64,000 nucleotides of DNA from Rhodopirellula sp. (GCA_012728855.1 JAAYEH010000311.1:1-64000), one strand, 5' to 3'; counted from the stretch's first letter, positions 8,077 to 17,526 are shown. Numbers and translations are program-made. Notes: generated from the sequence alone by a model not told the origin.

Positions 8077-9429
8077 ATGTCGGCACTGAGCGGCTGGAGT
8101 TGGGCGTTGGACGGTTGGATTGTGGCGGCAGGGGTGCTCTGTGCGGTGGCGTCGACGCTGCTGGGCAATTTCCTGGTGCTCCGCAAGATGAGCATGCTCG
8201 GCGACGCGATCACGCACGCGATCTTGCCGGGATTGGCGGTGGCGTTTTTCCTCAGCGACAGCCGGAGCAGCATCCCCATGTTTCTGGGGGCGGTGATCGT
8301 CGGCGTGCTTACGGCGATGTTCACGGAATGGATTCGCGGTATCGGCAAGGTGGACGAGGGCGCGTCGATGGGAGTGGTCTTCACTTCGCTATTCGCCTTG
8401 GGACTGGTGATGATCGTCCAGGCGGCGGATCACGTCGACCTCGATCCGGGGTGCGTCCTGTACGGGGCGATCGAGTTGACGCCGCTGGACACTTGGGATA
8501 TCGCGGGCTACGAGATCCCGCGGGCGGTGGCCACACTGTCGATCGTGGCGACGATCAATCTGTTGTTCGTCGTGTTGTTTCTCAAGGAACTGAAGATCAG
8601 CTCGTTCGATCCGGCCCTGGCGACGACGGCCGGTTTTCACGCGGGCTGGATGCACTACATGCTGATGGTCCTCGTGGCGGTGACGGCGGTGGCCAGTTTC
8701 GAGAGCGTCGGCAACATTCTCGTGGTGGCGATGTTCGTGGTGCCGCCGGCCGCGGCCTACATGCTCACCGATCGGTTGTCGTGGATGCTCGTCATCAGCG
8801 TGGTGCTGGCCGGGCTATCGGCGGTCCTGGGGCACGTCGGCGCGTTGGTCGTGCCGGAGGCGTTCGGTTATCGCAGCACGACGACGGCCGGCATGATGGC
8901 GGTGGCGGCAGGAGCGATCTTCGTGCTGGCTGCCGCGTTCGGGCCTCGTCACGGAGTGGTCGTCCGGATGGCGCGGCAGCGGATGTTGTCGTGGCGGATC
9001 CTGGCCGAGGACGTGATCGCGCTGCTCTACCGCTCTGAGGAGCAGGGCGGCACGACGGGGCTGTCGCGGGCGGAACTGCAGTTGCGGCTCCTTTCCAGTC
9101 GCACCTGGACCGAATTGGTTCTCGCCTGGCTTCGTCTACGGGACATGGTCACCAGGTCGGGCGACCGGCATCGCCTTACCGAGCAGGGCATGGCGCTCGC
9201 CACGGAACTCGTCCGCTCCCATCGCTTGTGGGAAGAGTATCTTGTGTCGCGGGCGGGGGTCACCGTCGAGCGGACCCACGAAAAAGCCGAGCAACTTGAG
9301 CACTTCACCGACAGCCGGCTCCGTGGGCGGCTCGACGAAGAGACCCAAACGCCACGCGTCGATCCCCACGGCAAAGCGATTCCATCGGAGCCGGCGGGCA
9401 AAGGCCCCGTAGGATCGGCGAGTGAATGA
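8077..9429 (+). CDS. Metal ABC transporter permease fused to a DtxR/MntR-like C-terminal domain (second copy)
   Basis: 450 residues from an ATG with GGAGG ten bases upstream. Residues 1-290 are an ABC-3 permease (LLGNFLVLRKMSMLGDAITHAILPGLA; VGNILVVAMFVVPPAAAY). Residues about 300-436 are a nearly complete MntR/DtxR-like region: winged helix, HRLWEEYLV, HEKAEQLEHF and the family's closing motif DPHGKAIP. All six metal-ligand positions are kept, with Glu at the position that is Cys in iron-type DtxR. This is the better preserved of the two tails. The partner permease is the preceding gene, so the pair probably forms a heterodimeric channel with two sensor tails on its cytoplasmic side. Confidence 0.9.
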   Translation: MSALSGWSWALDGWIVAAGVLCAVASTLLGNFLVLRKMSMLGDAITHAILPGLAVAFFLSDSRSSIPMFLGAVIVGVLTAMFTEWIRGIGKVDEGASMGVVFTSLFALGLVMIVQAADHVDLDPGCVLYGAIELTPLDTWDIAGYEIPRAVATLSIVATINLLFVVLFLKELKISSFDPALATTAGFHAGWMHYMLMVLVAVTAVASFESVGNILVVAMFVVPPAAAYMLTDRLSWMLVISVVLAGLSAVLGHVGALVVPEAFGYRSTTTAGMMAVAAGAIFVLAAAFGPRHGVVVRMARQRMLSWRILAEDVIALLYRSEEQGGTTGLSRAELQLRLLSSRTWTELVLAWLRLRDMVTRSGDRHRLTEQGMALATELVRSHRLWEEYLVSRAGVTVERTHEKAEQLEHFTDSRLRGRLDEETQTPRVDPHGKAIPSEPAGKGPVGSASE

Positions 9430-9845
9430 CTGTCGTACTTACCGCTAATGTCGGGATCTGCATGGTTTTCGGTGTTCCGCGGTTCACCTCGGATCGCGCC
9501 ACCCACGATTCCAGGCTCATGCGGGTTTCTTGTGGGTAAAAACAGTGTACACCAGTTTGCAGTCCTCGGCTGGCAACGTTACATCGGCGCGGAAATCGAG
9601 GATTTCGGGAGTTTGGTGCTAGTCGTCAGGTCGATACAGACTGAGTCCCTCCCAACGAAAGTAGATGACGGTCTTGAAATGCTCCCGGCTGCGGCATCCA
9701 GAGGGTATGTATCTGGTTCTTCCGGGTTTTCTGCGGGCCAAAAGGCCTTGTGCTATGGGGCCGCGTACAAGAACCGGTAGAATGGCGATGATCCTCGGCT
9801 GACGTCCACTTCGTCATTTCCACTTGTTTCGGAAGGAGAGCCCTG
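9430..9845. other. Intergenic region between metal transporter and sulfatase
   Basis: No convincing gene. A weak plus-strand frame (9448-9780) has low-complexity, non-family sequence and no ribosome site. GGTAGAAT at 9776-9783 resembles an extended -10 element 63 bases before the sulfatase start. No terminator hairpin was recognised. Confidence 0.5.
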
Positions 9846-11372
9846 ATGAATCACTCGCTCAGCCTGCGGCAATTCGCGTTATTTATCCTTGGGCCGGCGA
9901 TTGCGCTGGCAACCGGTTCGGCGCCGGCATGGGCCGACCAGCCGCCCAACATCATCCTCTGCATGGGCGACGACCACGGCTGGGATGAGACGGCGTACAA
10001 CGGTCACCCCCATCTGAAAACGTCCGTGCTCGACGAGATGGCCGCGACCGGCTTGCGGTTGGATCGCTTCTATTCGGCGTCGCCCGTCTGTTCACCCACT
10101 CGCGGCAGCGTGATCAGCGGCCGCCATCCGAACCGATACGGAACGTTTTCGGCCGGGTGGTCGATTCGACCCGAAGAGATCGGCGTCGCGCAGATGCTTG
10201 GCAAGGCAGGTTACGCGTGTGGCCATTTCGGGAAGTGGCACCTCGGGCCGGTCAAGGCGGAGTCGCCGACCAATCCCGGCGCGATGGGATTCGAACAATG
10301 GCTTTCGCACGACAACTTCTTCGAAATGAACCCTTTTCTCTCCCGCAACGGCGGCCGACCCGAACGGTTCGAGGGGGAAAGCTCGGAAATCGTGATTGAC
10401 GAGGCGATTCGATTCATTGGCGAGGCAGCGCAAAGGGGGCGATCCTTTTTCGCAGTCGTTTGGTTCGGCTCGCCCCACGAGCCGTACAGCGGTTTGGATC
10501 AAGACCTCGCTCTTTATGACAACCTGCCGCAGAGCTACCAGGAACGTACCGTCCGGCTGACGAGCATGGAGACGGGGCTTCCGACCCAACGGCCCCTTCG
10601 CGAGGTCTTGCGGGAGCGCTACGCCGAAATCACCGCCATGGACCGGGCAATCGGGAAGCTGCGGCAGTTTCTCGACAAGGAAGGTCTGCGGCCGAACACA
10701 CTCCTCTGGTACTGCGGCGACAATGGAACGCCTCCCGAAGGCGCCGCCACGGTTCCGTTCCGCGGCGTGAAAGGCGCCGTCTACGAAGGTGGGGTGCGCG
10801 TGCCGGGCATCATCGAATGGCCGGCTAAGATCCGCCAGCCGCGGGCGTCGGACGTCAACGCGGTCACCTGCGACGTCCTTCCCACCCTCTGCGACCTGGC
10901 GGGCATTCCGCTTCCCAGCCGCCCCTTAGACGGTATCAGCCTGAAGCCTTTGCTAGACGGCGAAATGACCGAACGGCCGCGGCCGATCTGCTTCTGGAAT
11001 TATGACGCTCGCCGCGAAACACAGAGCAAGCTTGAGCCCTACATCGATCCGAAGCTTCAGGAAGGGACAACTCCCCTCGTCAAAAAGGCGGGAGGGCAGG
11101 CAACTCGCAACTTCAGCAACTTCCGTCACCCCACAGTCGCCGAACGGGATTTTGCCGGTCCACGGGCGATTCTGGGCAATCGCTACAAACTGGTGATTAC
11201 CGACCGGGGCGGAAAGGCGTCGTTGAAAGAACTGTTCGATGTGCGTGCGGATGCGGCGGAGGAGACGAACCTCATCGGTGTAAAGCCCGCGATTGCCGAG
11301 GAGATGGAGCAGGAACTGCGGAGATGGCAGGCGTCGGTGTTGGAGAGTCTGACAGGTGGCGATTATCGATAA
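9846..11372 (+). CDS. Sulfatase (arylsulfatase A family)
   Basis: A 508-residue exported sulfatase. A signal peptide ends at about residue 30 (PAWA-DQ). NIILCMGDDHGWDE holds the paired Asp residues that bind calcium, and C82 in VCSPTRG is the C-x-P-x-R site that becomes formylglycine. GKWHLGP and the late CGDNGTPPE segment, with its Asp-Asn metal ligands, complete the active site. It would remove sulfate esters from polysaccharides or glycoconjugates in the periplasm. The start has an excellent GGAAGGAG site. It stands alone, with a 416-base leader and no matching maturase gene in the window. Confidence 0.95.
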   Translation: MNHSLSLRQFALFILGPAIALATGSAPAWADQPPNIILCMGDDHGWDETAYNGHPHLKTSVLDEMAATGLRLDRFYSASPVCSPTRGSVISGRHPNRYGTFSAGWSIRPEEIGVAQMLGKAGYACGHFGKWHLGPVKAESPTNPGAMGFEQWLSHDNFFEMNPFLSRNGGRPERFEGESSEIVIDEAIRFIGEAAQRGRSFFAVVWFGSPHEPYSGLDQDLALYDNLPQSYQERTVRLTSMETGLPTQRPLREVLRERYAEITAMDRAIGKLRQFLDKEGLRPNTLLWYCGDNGTPPEGAATVPFRGVKGAVYEGGVRVPGIIEWPAKIRQPRASDVNAVTCDVLPTLCDLAGIPLPSRPLDGISLKPLLDGEMTERPRPICFWNYDARRETQSKLEPYIDPKLQEGTTPLVKKAGGQATRNFSNFRHPTVAERDFAGPRAILGNRYKLVITDRGGKASLKELFDVRADAAEETNLIGVKPAIAEEMEQELRRWQASVLESLTGGDYR

Positions 11373-11534
11373 GCATCGTTCAAGGAATAAGTGGCGTGAG
11401 CTTCCAGCTTGCGGCGGACAGTTACTTCTCGAACGATGCTAAGAGGGGCTGCCTTGATGTGAAATCACCCTTTTTACCCAACCGTCGAGACTCGTATGAA
11501 CCTCAAACCGCAATCGACAAGACGATGAAGGAAC

Positions 11535-11810
11535 TCACTCCGCCTTCAAGCTCGCACACACCAACTCGCAATCGTTGCGGGCGAACACGTGCCGGTAGGC
11601 ATAGGCCGGGTGCGACCAGCACACTCCGTCGCGCCGCGGCAATTGCTCCGTGGTCGGATCGATCAGCCTGGCCCGGCTGATCTCCTCGAAACCTTCAGGC
11701 GAGAGCCGGCCGATGATCAGTTGGCCTCGCTCATTCAACATCCAGGTTTGTTCGTCGTTGCGGACCATGTGGATCGTACCCCAGCGGACATTGGGCCCCG
11801 CTGTCCGGGC
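11535..11810 (-). pseudogene. C-terminal fragment of a PQQ-like beta-propeller (BamB-type) protein
   Basis: The translated 91 codons read as the end of a WD40/PQQ-like propeller protein: VRWGTIHMV, WMLNERGQLIIGRLSP, GFEEISRARLIDPTTEQLP, then CWSHPAYAYRHVFARND and CASL. These proteins are usually above 350 residues, so only the last blades remain. The fragment starts directly after the TGA of the neighbouring Gfo/Idh gene and in the same frame, with no start codon or ribosome site of its own at the boundary. An internal ATG at 11768 could start a 77-residue peptide but lacks a ribosome site. Most likely a deletion joined the two genes. Confidence 0.65.
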
Positions 11811-13121
11811 TCAGATGAACTTCGTGATCCCGGGGATGGTCAGTGGAGGAACATCGAGCTTCATGTTCCAATCGAGGTTGGCCGGCATCAAGTTTTGCTG
11901 GGAATTCGTGGCCATTTCCCAGGTGACTTGCTCGCCCGTGTGGGCCGACTCCCTCGCCATCAGCGCCATCTGATTGCTCTTGAGCATCGAATCGCCGTCG
12001 TTGGGCGGATTGCCGGCGCGGAGGGCCCGGAACAACTCGTCATGCTCGATCTGATGCATGGCCCGCGGGCGGCCCTTGTAGGCCCACTCCGTCGCACCGC
12101 GGATCGTGGCGTCGGACCAGGTGAGGCTGCAGCGGCCCTTGCTGCCCGCGATCTCCAGGCGAAACTCGCTGTGGCATCCGCTCCAGCCGCGGATCTTGAA
12201 TACCGCCAGCAAGCCGTCGGCGTACTCGAAAGTCGCGTCGTAGTGGTCGTAGATATTGCCGTACTCGGGGATCTGCCGTCCGCCCGAGGCCACGCATTTC
12301 ACGGGCGGGATCTCGCGCTGGATCCAGGCGATCTCGTCCACCTGGTGCAGGCCGAGATCCATCATGTAGCCGCCCGAGAGCCAGAAGAAATTGTACCAGT
12401 TGCGGAGTTGCCATTCGAGGTCCGACTGGCCCTCCGGTCGTTGGCCGCCGGTGGCTTCGAGCAGACCGTACTTGCCCCAAGAGCCGCCGATCCGCACAAC
12501 ATAGATCGACAGCACGTCGCCGATCGCTCCGTCGTGGATACGCTGGAAGGCTTCCTGGTGCGGCGGATGAAAGCGGAAGCAGAGGCCCGAGCGGATGGCC
12601 AGGCCTTTCTTCTTGGCCAATTCCACGCTTTCCATCATCGACCGCTGGGCGGTGCCGTCGGTGGCAAAAGATTTCTCGGCGAAGACGTGCTTGCCGGCCT
12701 CGACGGCCGCGCGCATATGCAACGGGCGAAATGCCGGCGGCGTGGCCAGCAGCACGACGTCGACGCCGCTGGCAATCAGCTTCTGATAGGCGTCGAAACC
12801 GACGAACTGCCGATCCTGGGGCACCTTCACGCGCTCGCCGTACTCCGCGCCGAGCAGTTTCAGGCTCCGCCCGACGCGATCGGCAAACACGTCAGCCAAG
12901 GCCGCCAATTCGACGTTGGGATCGGCGTCGAGAGCGTTTTTTGCCGCACCCGTCCCGCGGCCCCCGCAGCCGATCAGCCCAATCTTGAGCACGTCGCTGC
13001 CGGCGGCGTGGGCACTCTGCCCGATCGCAAGGCTCGTGGCCGAAAGGGCCGCGGCCGACCTCTTCAGGAATTCACGGCGCGACGGCGCGACGGCGGTTCT
13101 TCTCGCAGCTTGTTCGGACAT
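11811..13121 (-). CDS. Gfo/Idh/MocA family oxidoreductase with Tat signal
   Basis: 436 residues. The leader RREFLKRSAAALSATSLAIG is a twin-arginine signal, so the enzyme is exported folded with its nicotinamide cofactor. The Rossmann motif IGLIGCGGRGTGA and the catalytic-region segment HVFAEKSFATDG follow; the usual E-K-P is E-K-S here. GGGYM-type sheet residues and LGLHQVDE (the conserved His on the active-site helix) are present. GTGGAGA precedes the ATG. It is the last gene of a run with the ceramidase-like protein 110 bases upstream, and a propeller fragment follows its stop in frame. Confidence 0.88.
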   Translation of the reverse strand: MSEQAARRTAVAPSRREFLKRSAAALSATSLAIGQSAHAAGSDVLKIGLIGCGGRGTGAAKNALDADPNVELAALADVFADRVGRSLKLLGAEYGERVKVPQDRQFVGFDAYQKLIASGVDVVLLATPPAFRPLHMRAAVEAGKHVFAEKSFATDGTAQRSMMESVELAKKKGLAIRSGLCFRFHPPHQEAFQRIHDGAIGDVLSIYVVRIGGSWGKYGLLEATGGQRPEGQSDLEWQLRNWYNFFWLSGGYMMDLGLHQVDEIAWIQREIPPVKCVASGGRQIPEYGNIYDHYDATFEYADGLLAVFKIRGWSGCHSEFRLEIAGSKGRCSLTWSDATIRGATEWAYKGRPRAMHQIEHDELFRALRAGNPPNDGDSMLKSNQMALMARESAHTGEQVTWEMATNSQQNLMPANLDWNMKLDVPPLTIPGITKFI

Positions 13122-13231
13122 GATCGTTTGTCTCCACTGGAAGGCATGAAGGAGGGGCAGTCGTATCGCACATCGATCCGAGCCACAATGGGCCGGAATG
13201 TCCCATACGGGCTCCGCTCGGATACGCAGGA

Positions 13232-14677
13232 TCAGTTCGCGTCACGGGCTTCGGCAGCCATTTCCAACAGGGCACTGAGCATGATCTCCGAGGCCTGCGG
13301 TTCGAAGCGGCTGGTGCCCAGCCACGTTTCGTAGCCGCCCCACTCGTGCTGCCGCGGCGTGGGCAAGTAGCCGAAGTAGCCATGGGCCAGCGAGATCAAG
13401 AAGGCGGGCTGCTGCGGACTCCGCTTGCGGAACTCCAACCCGATTTCGCAAAACACCTCATTGGGCATGCTGCCCAGGCACACGTCGCCGATCCGTAGCA
13501 GTTGCAGCGGTGTCGGGATCGACGCCGGATAGTCGGCCATGAGCAGCGTGCGCTGAGCATAAAAGTAGGAGAGGTCGCGTTTGCCCGTCTCGGGCGCCGG
13601 CTTGGCCAGGGTCTGCCTGGCCCACTCCATCTGCGCCGCACTGGGTCGGCGGCAGGCGATCATTGGCTCCCGATAGCGGGCGGCCAGCGTTATCCCGTCA
13701 CGATATGCAACCTCGGCCAGCGCCGCGTGGACCTTCGCGGCCAGATCCTCGGCCACGAACCGCATCTGTTCGTAGGGCTTCTTGGGCTGCCGTGGTTGCA
13801 GGAAATTGATGTTGTTCACGTCGCCGCTGGTGCCGTTGGCCATCATGGCTACCATCGGGGGATCCTGCTCGTCGCCATGCATGAGGCGTTCCAAACGCCG
13901 GCAATACATGCCGTAGTAATCGGCCGAGATGTCGCCGCTCACCACATGCCCCACATAGTGCAGCGAATAGGCCGAGTAGACGGCGATCGGCCGGCCATCG
14001 GGCTCGCGCAGGGCCAGGATCGACACCGTAGGGTCGATGGGCCCGGCCGGCTTGACCAGGTTCGGACTGCCCGCCCCCGGGTTCATTTTGACCTGATCGA
14101 TCCCGCCAAAGGGATTAGGCGGCATGGTGCCCGGCTTGAGGAACCAACGGCGATTGAACACATGCTCCGGCACCTGGACTGTCGTGAACCCGAGCTGCGC
14201 CGGGCGCAGACGGTTGACCGCACATCTCACGCCGTCCGCGATCCGCCGGGCGACGAAGCGTTGGTAGTCGTCGGCCTTCTGCGGAAACACATAGCGTGTG
14301 GCGATGGGAGTACCCATCGCGCTGGCAGCCGAATGCGTGTGAACCGCCGAGATCAACACGTTGGACGCGGGGATCGCCATTTCCTGCTCGATGAACTTGC
14401 GCGCCTCTTGGCTCACGCAGTAATCGATACCCAACAGGTCGAGGACAACCAGCGCCAGCTTCGTTTGCCCGTCGTCGACCACCAGGCAGCGTGCGTTCAG
14501 GTCATCGTGGACGTTGGTGGCTGGGAAGGGCACGAACCCGCCGATGATATCGGCTCCCAGCGGAGGAGTAATGTTGCTCGTAGCAGCCCCGGCCCGAAAA
14601 ACGGGCGCCGGCGGGGCTGCGGTCACGAGGGATGTAAACGTCAGGCAGGCAACGATGCCAAGCAGAGAATGTTTCAC
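13232..14677 (-). CDS. Neutral/alkaline ceramidase N-terminal-domain protein, exported
   Basis: 481 residues from a GTG at 14677 with GAGGAG nine bases upstream; this is the start that begins the signal peptide (KHSLLGIVACLTFTSLVTAA). The neutral-ceramidase fold is shown by RAGAATSNITPPLG, LDLLGIDY, AVHTHSAASAMG (zinc ligands), SLHYVGHV and NGTSGDVNN. In planctomycetes this family is greatly expanded and is fused or linked to sugar catabolic genes, so a ceramide substrate should not be assumed. A related protein of 422 residues lies at 37797. It sits between a TIM-barrel isomerase and a Gfo/Idh gene on the same strand. Confidence 0.87.
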   Translation of the reverse strand: MKHSLLGIVACLTFTSLVTAAPPAPVFRAGAATSNITPPLGADIIGGFVPFPATNVHDDLNARCLVVDDGQTKLALVVLDLLGIDYCVSQEARKFIEQEMAIPASNVLISAVHTHSAASAMGTPIATRYVFPQKADDYQRFVARRIADGVRCAVNRLRPAQLGFTTVQVPEHVFNRRWFLKPGTMPPNPFGGIDQVKMNPGAGSPNLVKPAGPIDPTVSILALREPDGRPIAVYSAYSLHYVGHVVSGDISADYYGMYCRRLERLMHGDEQDPPMVAMMANGTSGDVNNINFLQPRQPKKPYEQMRFVAEDLAAKVHAALAEVAYRDGITLAARYREPMIACRRPSAAQMEWARQTLAKPAPETGKRDLSYFYAQRTLLMADYPASIPTPLQLLRIGDVCLGSMPNEVFCEIGLEFRKRSPQQPAFLISLAHGYFGYLPTPRQHEWGGYETWLGTSRFEPQASEIMLSALLEMAAEARDAN

Positions 14678-14763
14678 AACGGTGGGCTCCTCAAAGGGAC
14701 CAAGGCAGGTGGTTGTCCATAGGTAGATTGCAGCGGTCGGGGCTTTCTCCCCGTTGCTCGTTC

Positions 14764-15687
14764 TCAATCAAGAAGGCGTTCGAGGTAGGCTCGCGCCCGA
14801 TTGATCTCGGCCGTCACTTCGCCGAGCGTATCGAGAATGGGAATGCCGCGGGGCACGGGGTGCATGAAGATCTCGGTATAGCCCTGGAAGTCGATCTTCT
14901 TCAGCGCAGCCAACATCGGCGCGAAATCCAAAGGGCCGCGTCCCGGCATCTGCAGCAGTTCTCTCTCTTTGGGCAACTTCTCCATGCAGCCGTCGCCGTG
15001 TTGCCAGGCGTAGAAGAGGGTCAGTTTCGGACCGAGATCTTCGATCAATCCCGCCAAGAGCCGCGGATCTTGCGGCAGGTGATAGGGCGCCAACGCCACG
15101 CCCAGACCGTCCCATCGCGCCATTTCGCCAAACCAGCGGAGCGAGTCGGGCGAGCAGAGCAGGGCATTGCCGTGATTCTCGATGGCAATCGTCGCTCCTT
15201 GTTCCGCGGCGGCGGACGCATGCGGCTTCATCTCTTCGACAAACTGCCGAACCGCCTGCTTCAATTCCTCGCCCTCCGGCGGCTTCCCGGACCGGCTGCC
15301 GGTCACCAGCACGGTGCCGCCAAGTTTTCGCAGCACGCCGATCTCGTCCCGCAACTTGAACGGCCCCAGGTCGAAACGGGTAATCGCGCCGAGCTTCACG
15401 TCGTTGTCGCGGAGCATCGCGGCGAAACGATCGTGCCCCAAGGCATCGATCTGGTCTCTCTGGTCGCCATGGCGCGGCGGCCAAAGATCGATCGAATCCG
15501 CGCCGATCTTGCGGACTTCCGGCAGAATGTCTTCCAGCTTGAGCGTTCCGTACATGCACGACGCAAGGCAATAGCGGAGCCGGAATGGTTTTTCGGCGGC
15601 CGGCGCCTGGCCCGCCAACGCAACGGCGGCGGGACCGGCGGCTAGAATACGGCACACCTGACGGCGGTTCAAGGTGAATTCAGCCAT
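14764..15687 (-). CDS. Sugar phosphate isomerase/epimerase-like TIM-barrel protein
   Basis: 307 residues with a Tat/Sec-like leader (NRRQVCRILAAGPAAVALAG). The xylose-isomerase-like barrel shows SIDLWPPRHGDQ, TIAIENHGN (a Glu metal ligand) and GYTEIFMHP (C-terminal Glu). Enzymes of this fold isomerise or epimerise keto sugars and often act after Gfo/Idh oxidation. AAGGAG lies ten bases before the start, inside the end of the upstream DJ-1/PfpI gene, with which it overlaps by eight bases. Confidence 0.85.
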   Translation of the reverse strand: MAEFTLNRRQVCRILAAGPAAVALAGQAPAAEKPFRLRYCLASCMYGTLKLEDILPEVRKIGADSIDLWPPRHGDQRDQIDALGHDRFAAMLRDNDVKLGAITRFDLGPFKLRDEIGVLRKLGGTVLVTGSRSGKPPEGEELKQAVRQFVEEMKPHASAAAEQGATIAIENHGNALLCSPDSLRWFGEMARWDGLGVALAPYHLPQDPRLLAGLIEDLGPKLTLFYAWQHGDGCMEKLPKERELLQMPGRGPLDFAPMLAALKKIDFQGYTEIFMHPVPRGIPILDTLGEVTAEINRARAYLERLLD

Positions 15688-16255
15688 GAGTGCGGGACTC
15701 CTTCAACATGCGAACAAATTGCCTCAACAGCGGCGTGTTGTCGTGCCAGGTGCGGGCGGTGACCAGATTGCCGTCCACCACCACCGGCTGGTCCACATAC
15801 GTGGCGCCGCCTTGTTGGACGTCCATCGCGCATTTGGCCACGGTGGTTAACGTCAGACCGCGAATGCAGTCAGCGGCCGTGAGAATCTCGACTCCGTGGC
15901 ATAAGGCAGCCACCGGCTTGTTGGTTTCAAAAAAATGGCGGGTGGCCCGGAGCAGATCCTGGTCATAGCGGAGATACTCCGGCGCGCGGCCGCCGGAGAC
16001 GAATAGCCCGGCGTACTCCTGGGGATCGACGTCGCGGAAAGCCACCGTCGCCTGGATATGGTAGCCGGGGCGTTCCTGCGTGATATCCCAGGCAACGTCG
16101 GGATTGGGCGGGATCTCGTGCAACACCGCATGGTACAGCCGCGCTTCCGGACCGGCCACCACGACCTCAAAGCCGTCTTCGGGCAGCCGGAAATAGGCGT
16201 AAAACGTATCGAGCACTTCCGTGGCATCGCCGATTGGCATCAGGATTTTAGGCAT
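15680..16255 (-). CDS. DJ-1/PfpI family protein
   Basis: 191 residues of a class-I amidotransferase-like flavodoxin fold. The nucleophile elbow is AALCHGVEIL with Cys119 followed by His120, typical of PfpI/DJ-1 proteins; Glu-containing GLFVSGGRAPEYL lies before it. Members act as proteases, glyoxalases or deglycases; which one applies is unknown. Sits 17 bases after the enolase-superfamily gene and overlaps the isomerase gene, so it is within one operon. Confidence 0.87.
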   Translation of the reverse strand: MPKILMPIGDATEVLDTFYAYFRLPEDGFEVVVAGPEARLYHAVLHEIPPNPDVAWDITQERPGYHIQATVAFRDVDPQEYAGLFVSGGRAPEYLRYDQDLLRATRHFFETNKPVAALCHGVEILTAADCIRGLTLTTVAKCAMDVQQGGATYVDQPVVVDGNLVTARTWHDNTPLLRQFVRMLKESRTHG

Positions 16256-16272
16256 TTCAGCGTTCCTTTCGA

Positions 16273-17526
16273 TTAGGTTCTCGTCTTCTTGGCCGCCTGG
16301 GCGCGTCGGACCAGTTCCGCGACCTTTCCTTCATCCACCTCGACCCCCAGCCCCGGCCCCCGTGGAACTTCCGCAAACCCATCGCGGATCACGAGCGGAC
16401 GGCTCAACACGCTGCCGTCGAGGAATTGCGGGCCGTTCAGCGCCGCGGGTTTCTTCAGGCCGAAGGCGCCGTACAGCGCCAAGTGGGCGGCCAACGAAAT
16501 ATCGGGATCGCTCAACCCGCTGCCCAGCCAGGCCAGGCCATACTCGCCGACCAACTCGATCTGCCGCTTGTTCGACGCCAGCCCGCCGCAACGCGACGGC
16601 TTCATCGCCATGCCGTCGAGCATTCCCAGCCGGATGAACTCCTCCAGTTCCACCGGCGTCACCACCCCCTCGTCCATGAAGATCGGCAGGGCGCCTTGCT
16701 TCTTCAACGCCTGGTAGCCGCGGATACGATTGGGCCGCAGCGGCGCCTCCAGAACATCGCAGCCGGCGTCGGCCAGCTTGACGGCGGCCTCCAGAGCGGA
16801 GTCCGGCGCGTAGCCGCCGTTGGCATCGGCCCAGAGAAACCCCTCGGGCACGCGCCGCCGGACTCGCCGGGCCAGTTCCGCGTCGAAAGCCGGATCCGGC
16901 GCCACTTTGATGTTGAAGTTGCGGTAGCCCCGCTGCCAACCGTCGTCGATCAGTTTGTCCACCTCATCGAGCGACTGGGGATTCACCGTCCAACTCAACA
17001 GGATCGGCCCGCCGCGCGATAGCCCCCACATCTCGGCAAGCGACTTGCCGGCAAGCTTGCCGGCCAGGTCGTGCAACGCGAAATCGAGCCCGGCGCGGGC
17101 GATCGGCATTCCGGTCGTGAAGCTGGGGGCGAGGGCTTTATCCATCGCCGCATGGGCGCCGCTGATGTCCAAAGGATCGCGACCGATCAAGGTCGGACCG
17201 AGATAATCGCGGATGGCGATGGTGTCGGTCTCCAGCGTCTCGTAGCTCCAGGTGTGGCTCGGCACCGCCTGGCCCCAACCGATCGTTCCGTCATCGGCGG
17301 AGAGCTTGACGATCACGGCCGGCCGGCCGTAAGAACCGTCCTGCCCTTGGAAAAACTTGAAGTAACCGACCGTGGGGTAACGGACGGGAAAAACCTCGAT
17401 GCGGTCGATCTTCACGCGGGATGGCTCCCTTTCGGCGGCGGAGGATTTCGTAGCCCAGCAGCCCAAGGGTACGGCCGCCGATGCGCCGAGAAAGCGGCGC
17501 CGCGTCCATCGATCGGTTGTAGACAT
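16273..17526 (-). CDS. Mandelate racemase/muconate lactonizing enzyme family protein with Tat leader
   Basis: 417 residues from ATG at 17526 with GGGAG seven bases upstream. The Tat leader is RRRFLGASAAVPLGCW. The enolase-superfamily capping domain is followed by the barrel with NIKVAPD (catalytic Lys), FLWADANGGY (Asp ligand), VLEAPLRP (Glu), and GALPIFMDEGV (Glu). These enzymes abstract a proton next to a carboxylate, usually as acid-sugar dehydratases or racemases. An exported member is unusual, but export is common to the neighbouring genes. Likely first metabolic gene of the 11811-17526 unit, directly after a small membrane protein. Confidence 0.88.
   Translation of the reverse strand: MSTTDRWTRRRFLGASAAVPLGCWATKSSAAEREPSRVKIDRIEVFPVRYPTVGYFKFFQGQDGSYGRPAVIVKLSADDGTIGWGQAVPSHTWSYETLETDTIAIRDYLGPTLIGRDPLDISGAHAAMDKALAPSFTTGMPIARAGLDFALHDLAGKLAGKSLAEMWGLSRGGPILLSWTVNPQSLDEVDKLIDDGWQRGYRNFNIKVAPDPAFDAELARRVRRRVPEGFLWADANGGYAPDSALEAAVKLADAGCDVLEAPLRPNRIRGYQALKKQGALPIFMDEGVVTPVELEEFIRLGMLDGMAMKPSRCGGLASNKRQIELVGEYGLAWLGSGLSDPDISLAAHLALYGAFGLKKPAALNGPQFLDGSVLSRPLVIRDGFAEVPRGPGLGVEVDEGKVAELVRRAQAAKKTRT

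Noticed and set aside
9448-9780. 110-codon frame before the sulfatase
   Set aside because: No family resemblance, no ribosome site, and it covers the likely promoter.
11589-13334. 581-codon plus-strand frame opposite the Gfo/Idh gene
   Set aside because: High-GC antisense frame; the minus-strand protein has a Tat leader, Rossmann motif and family residues.
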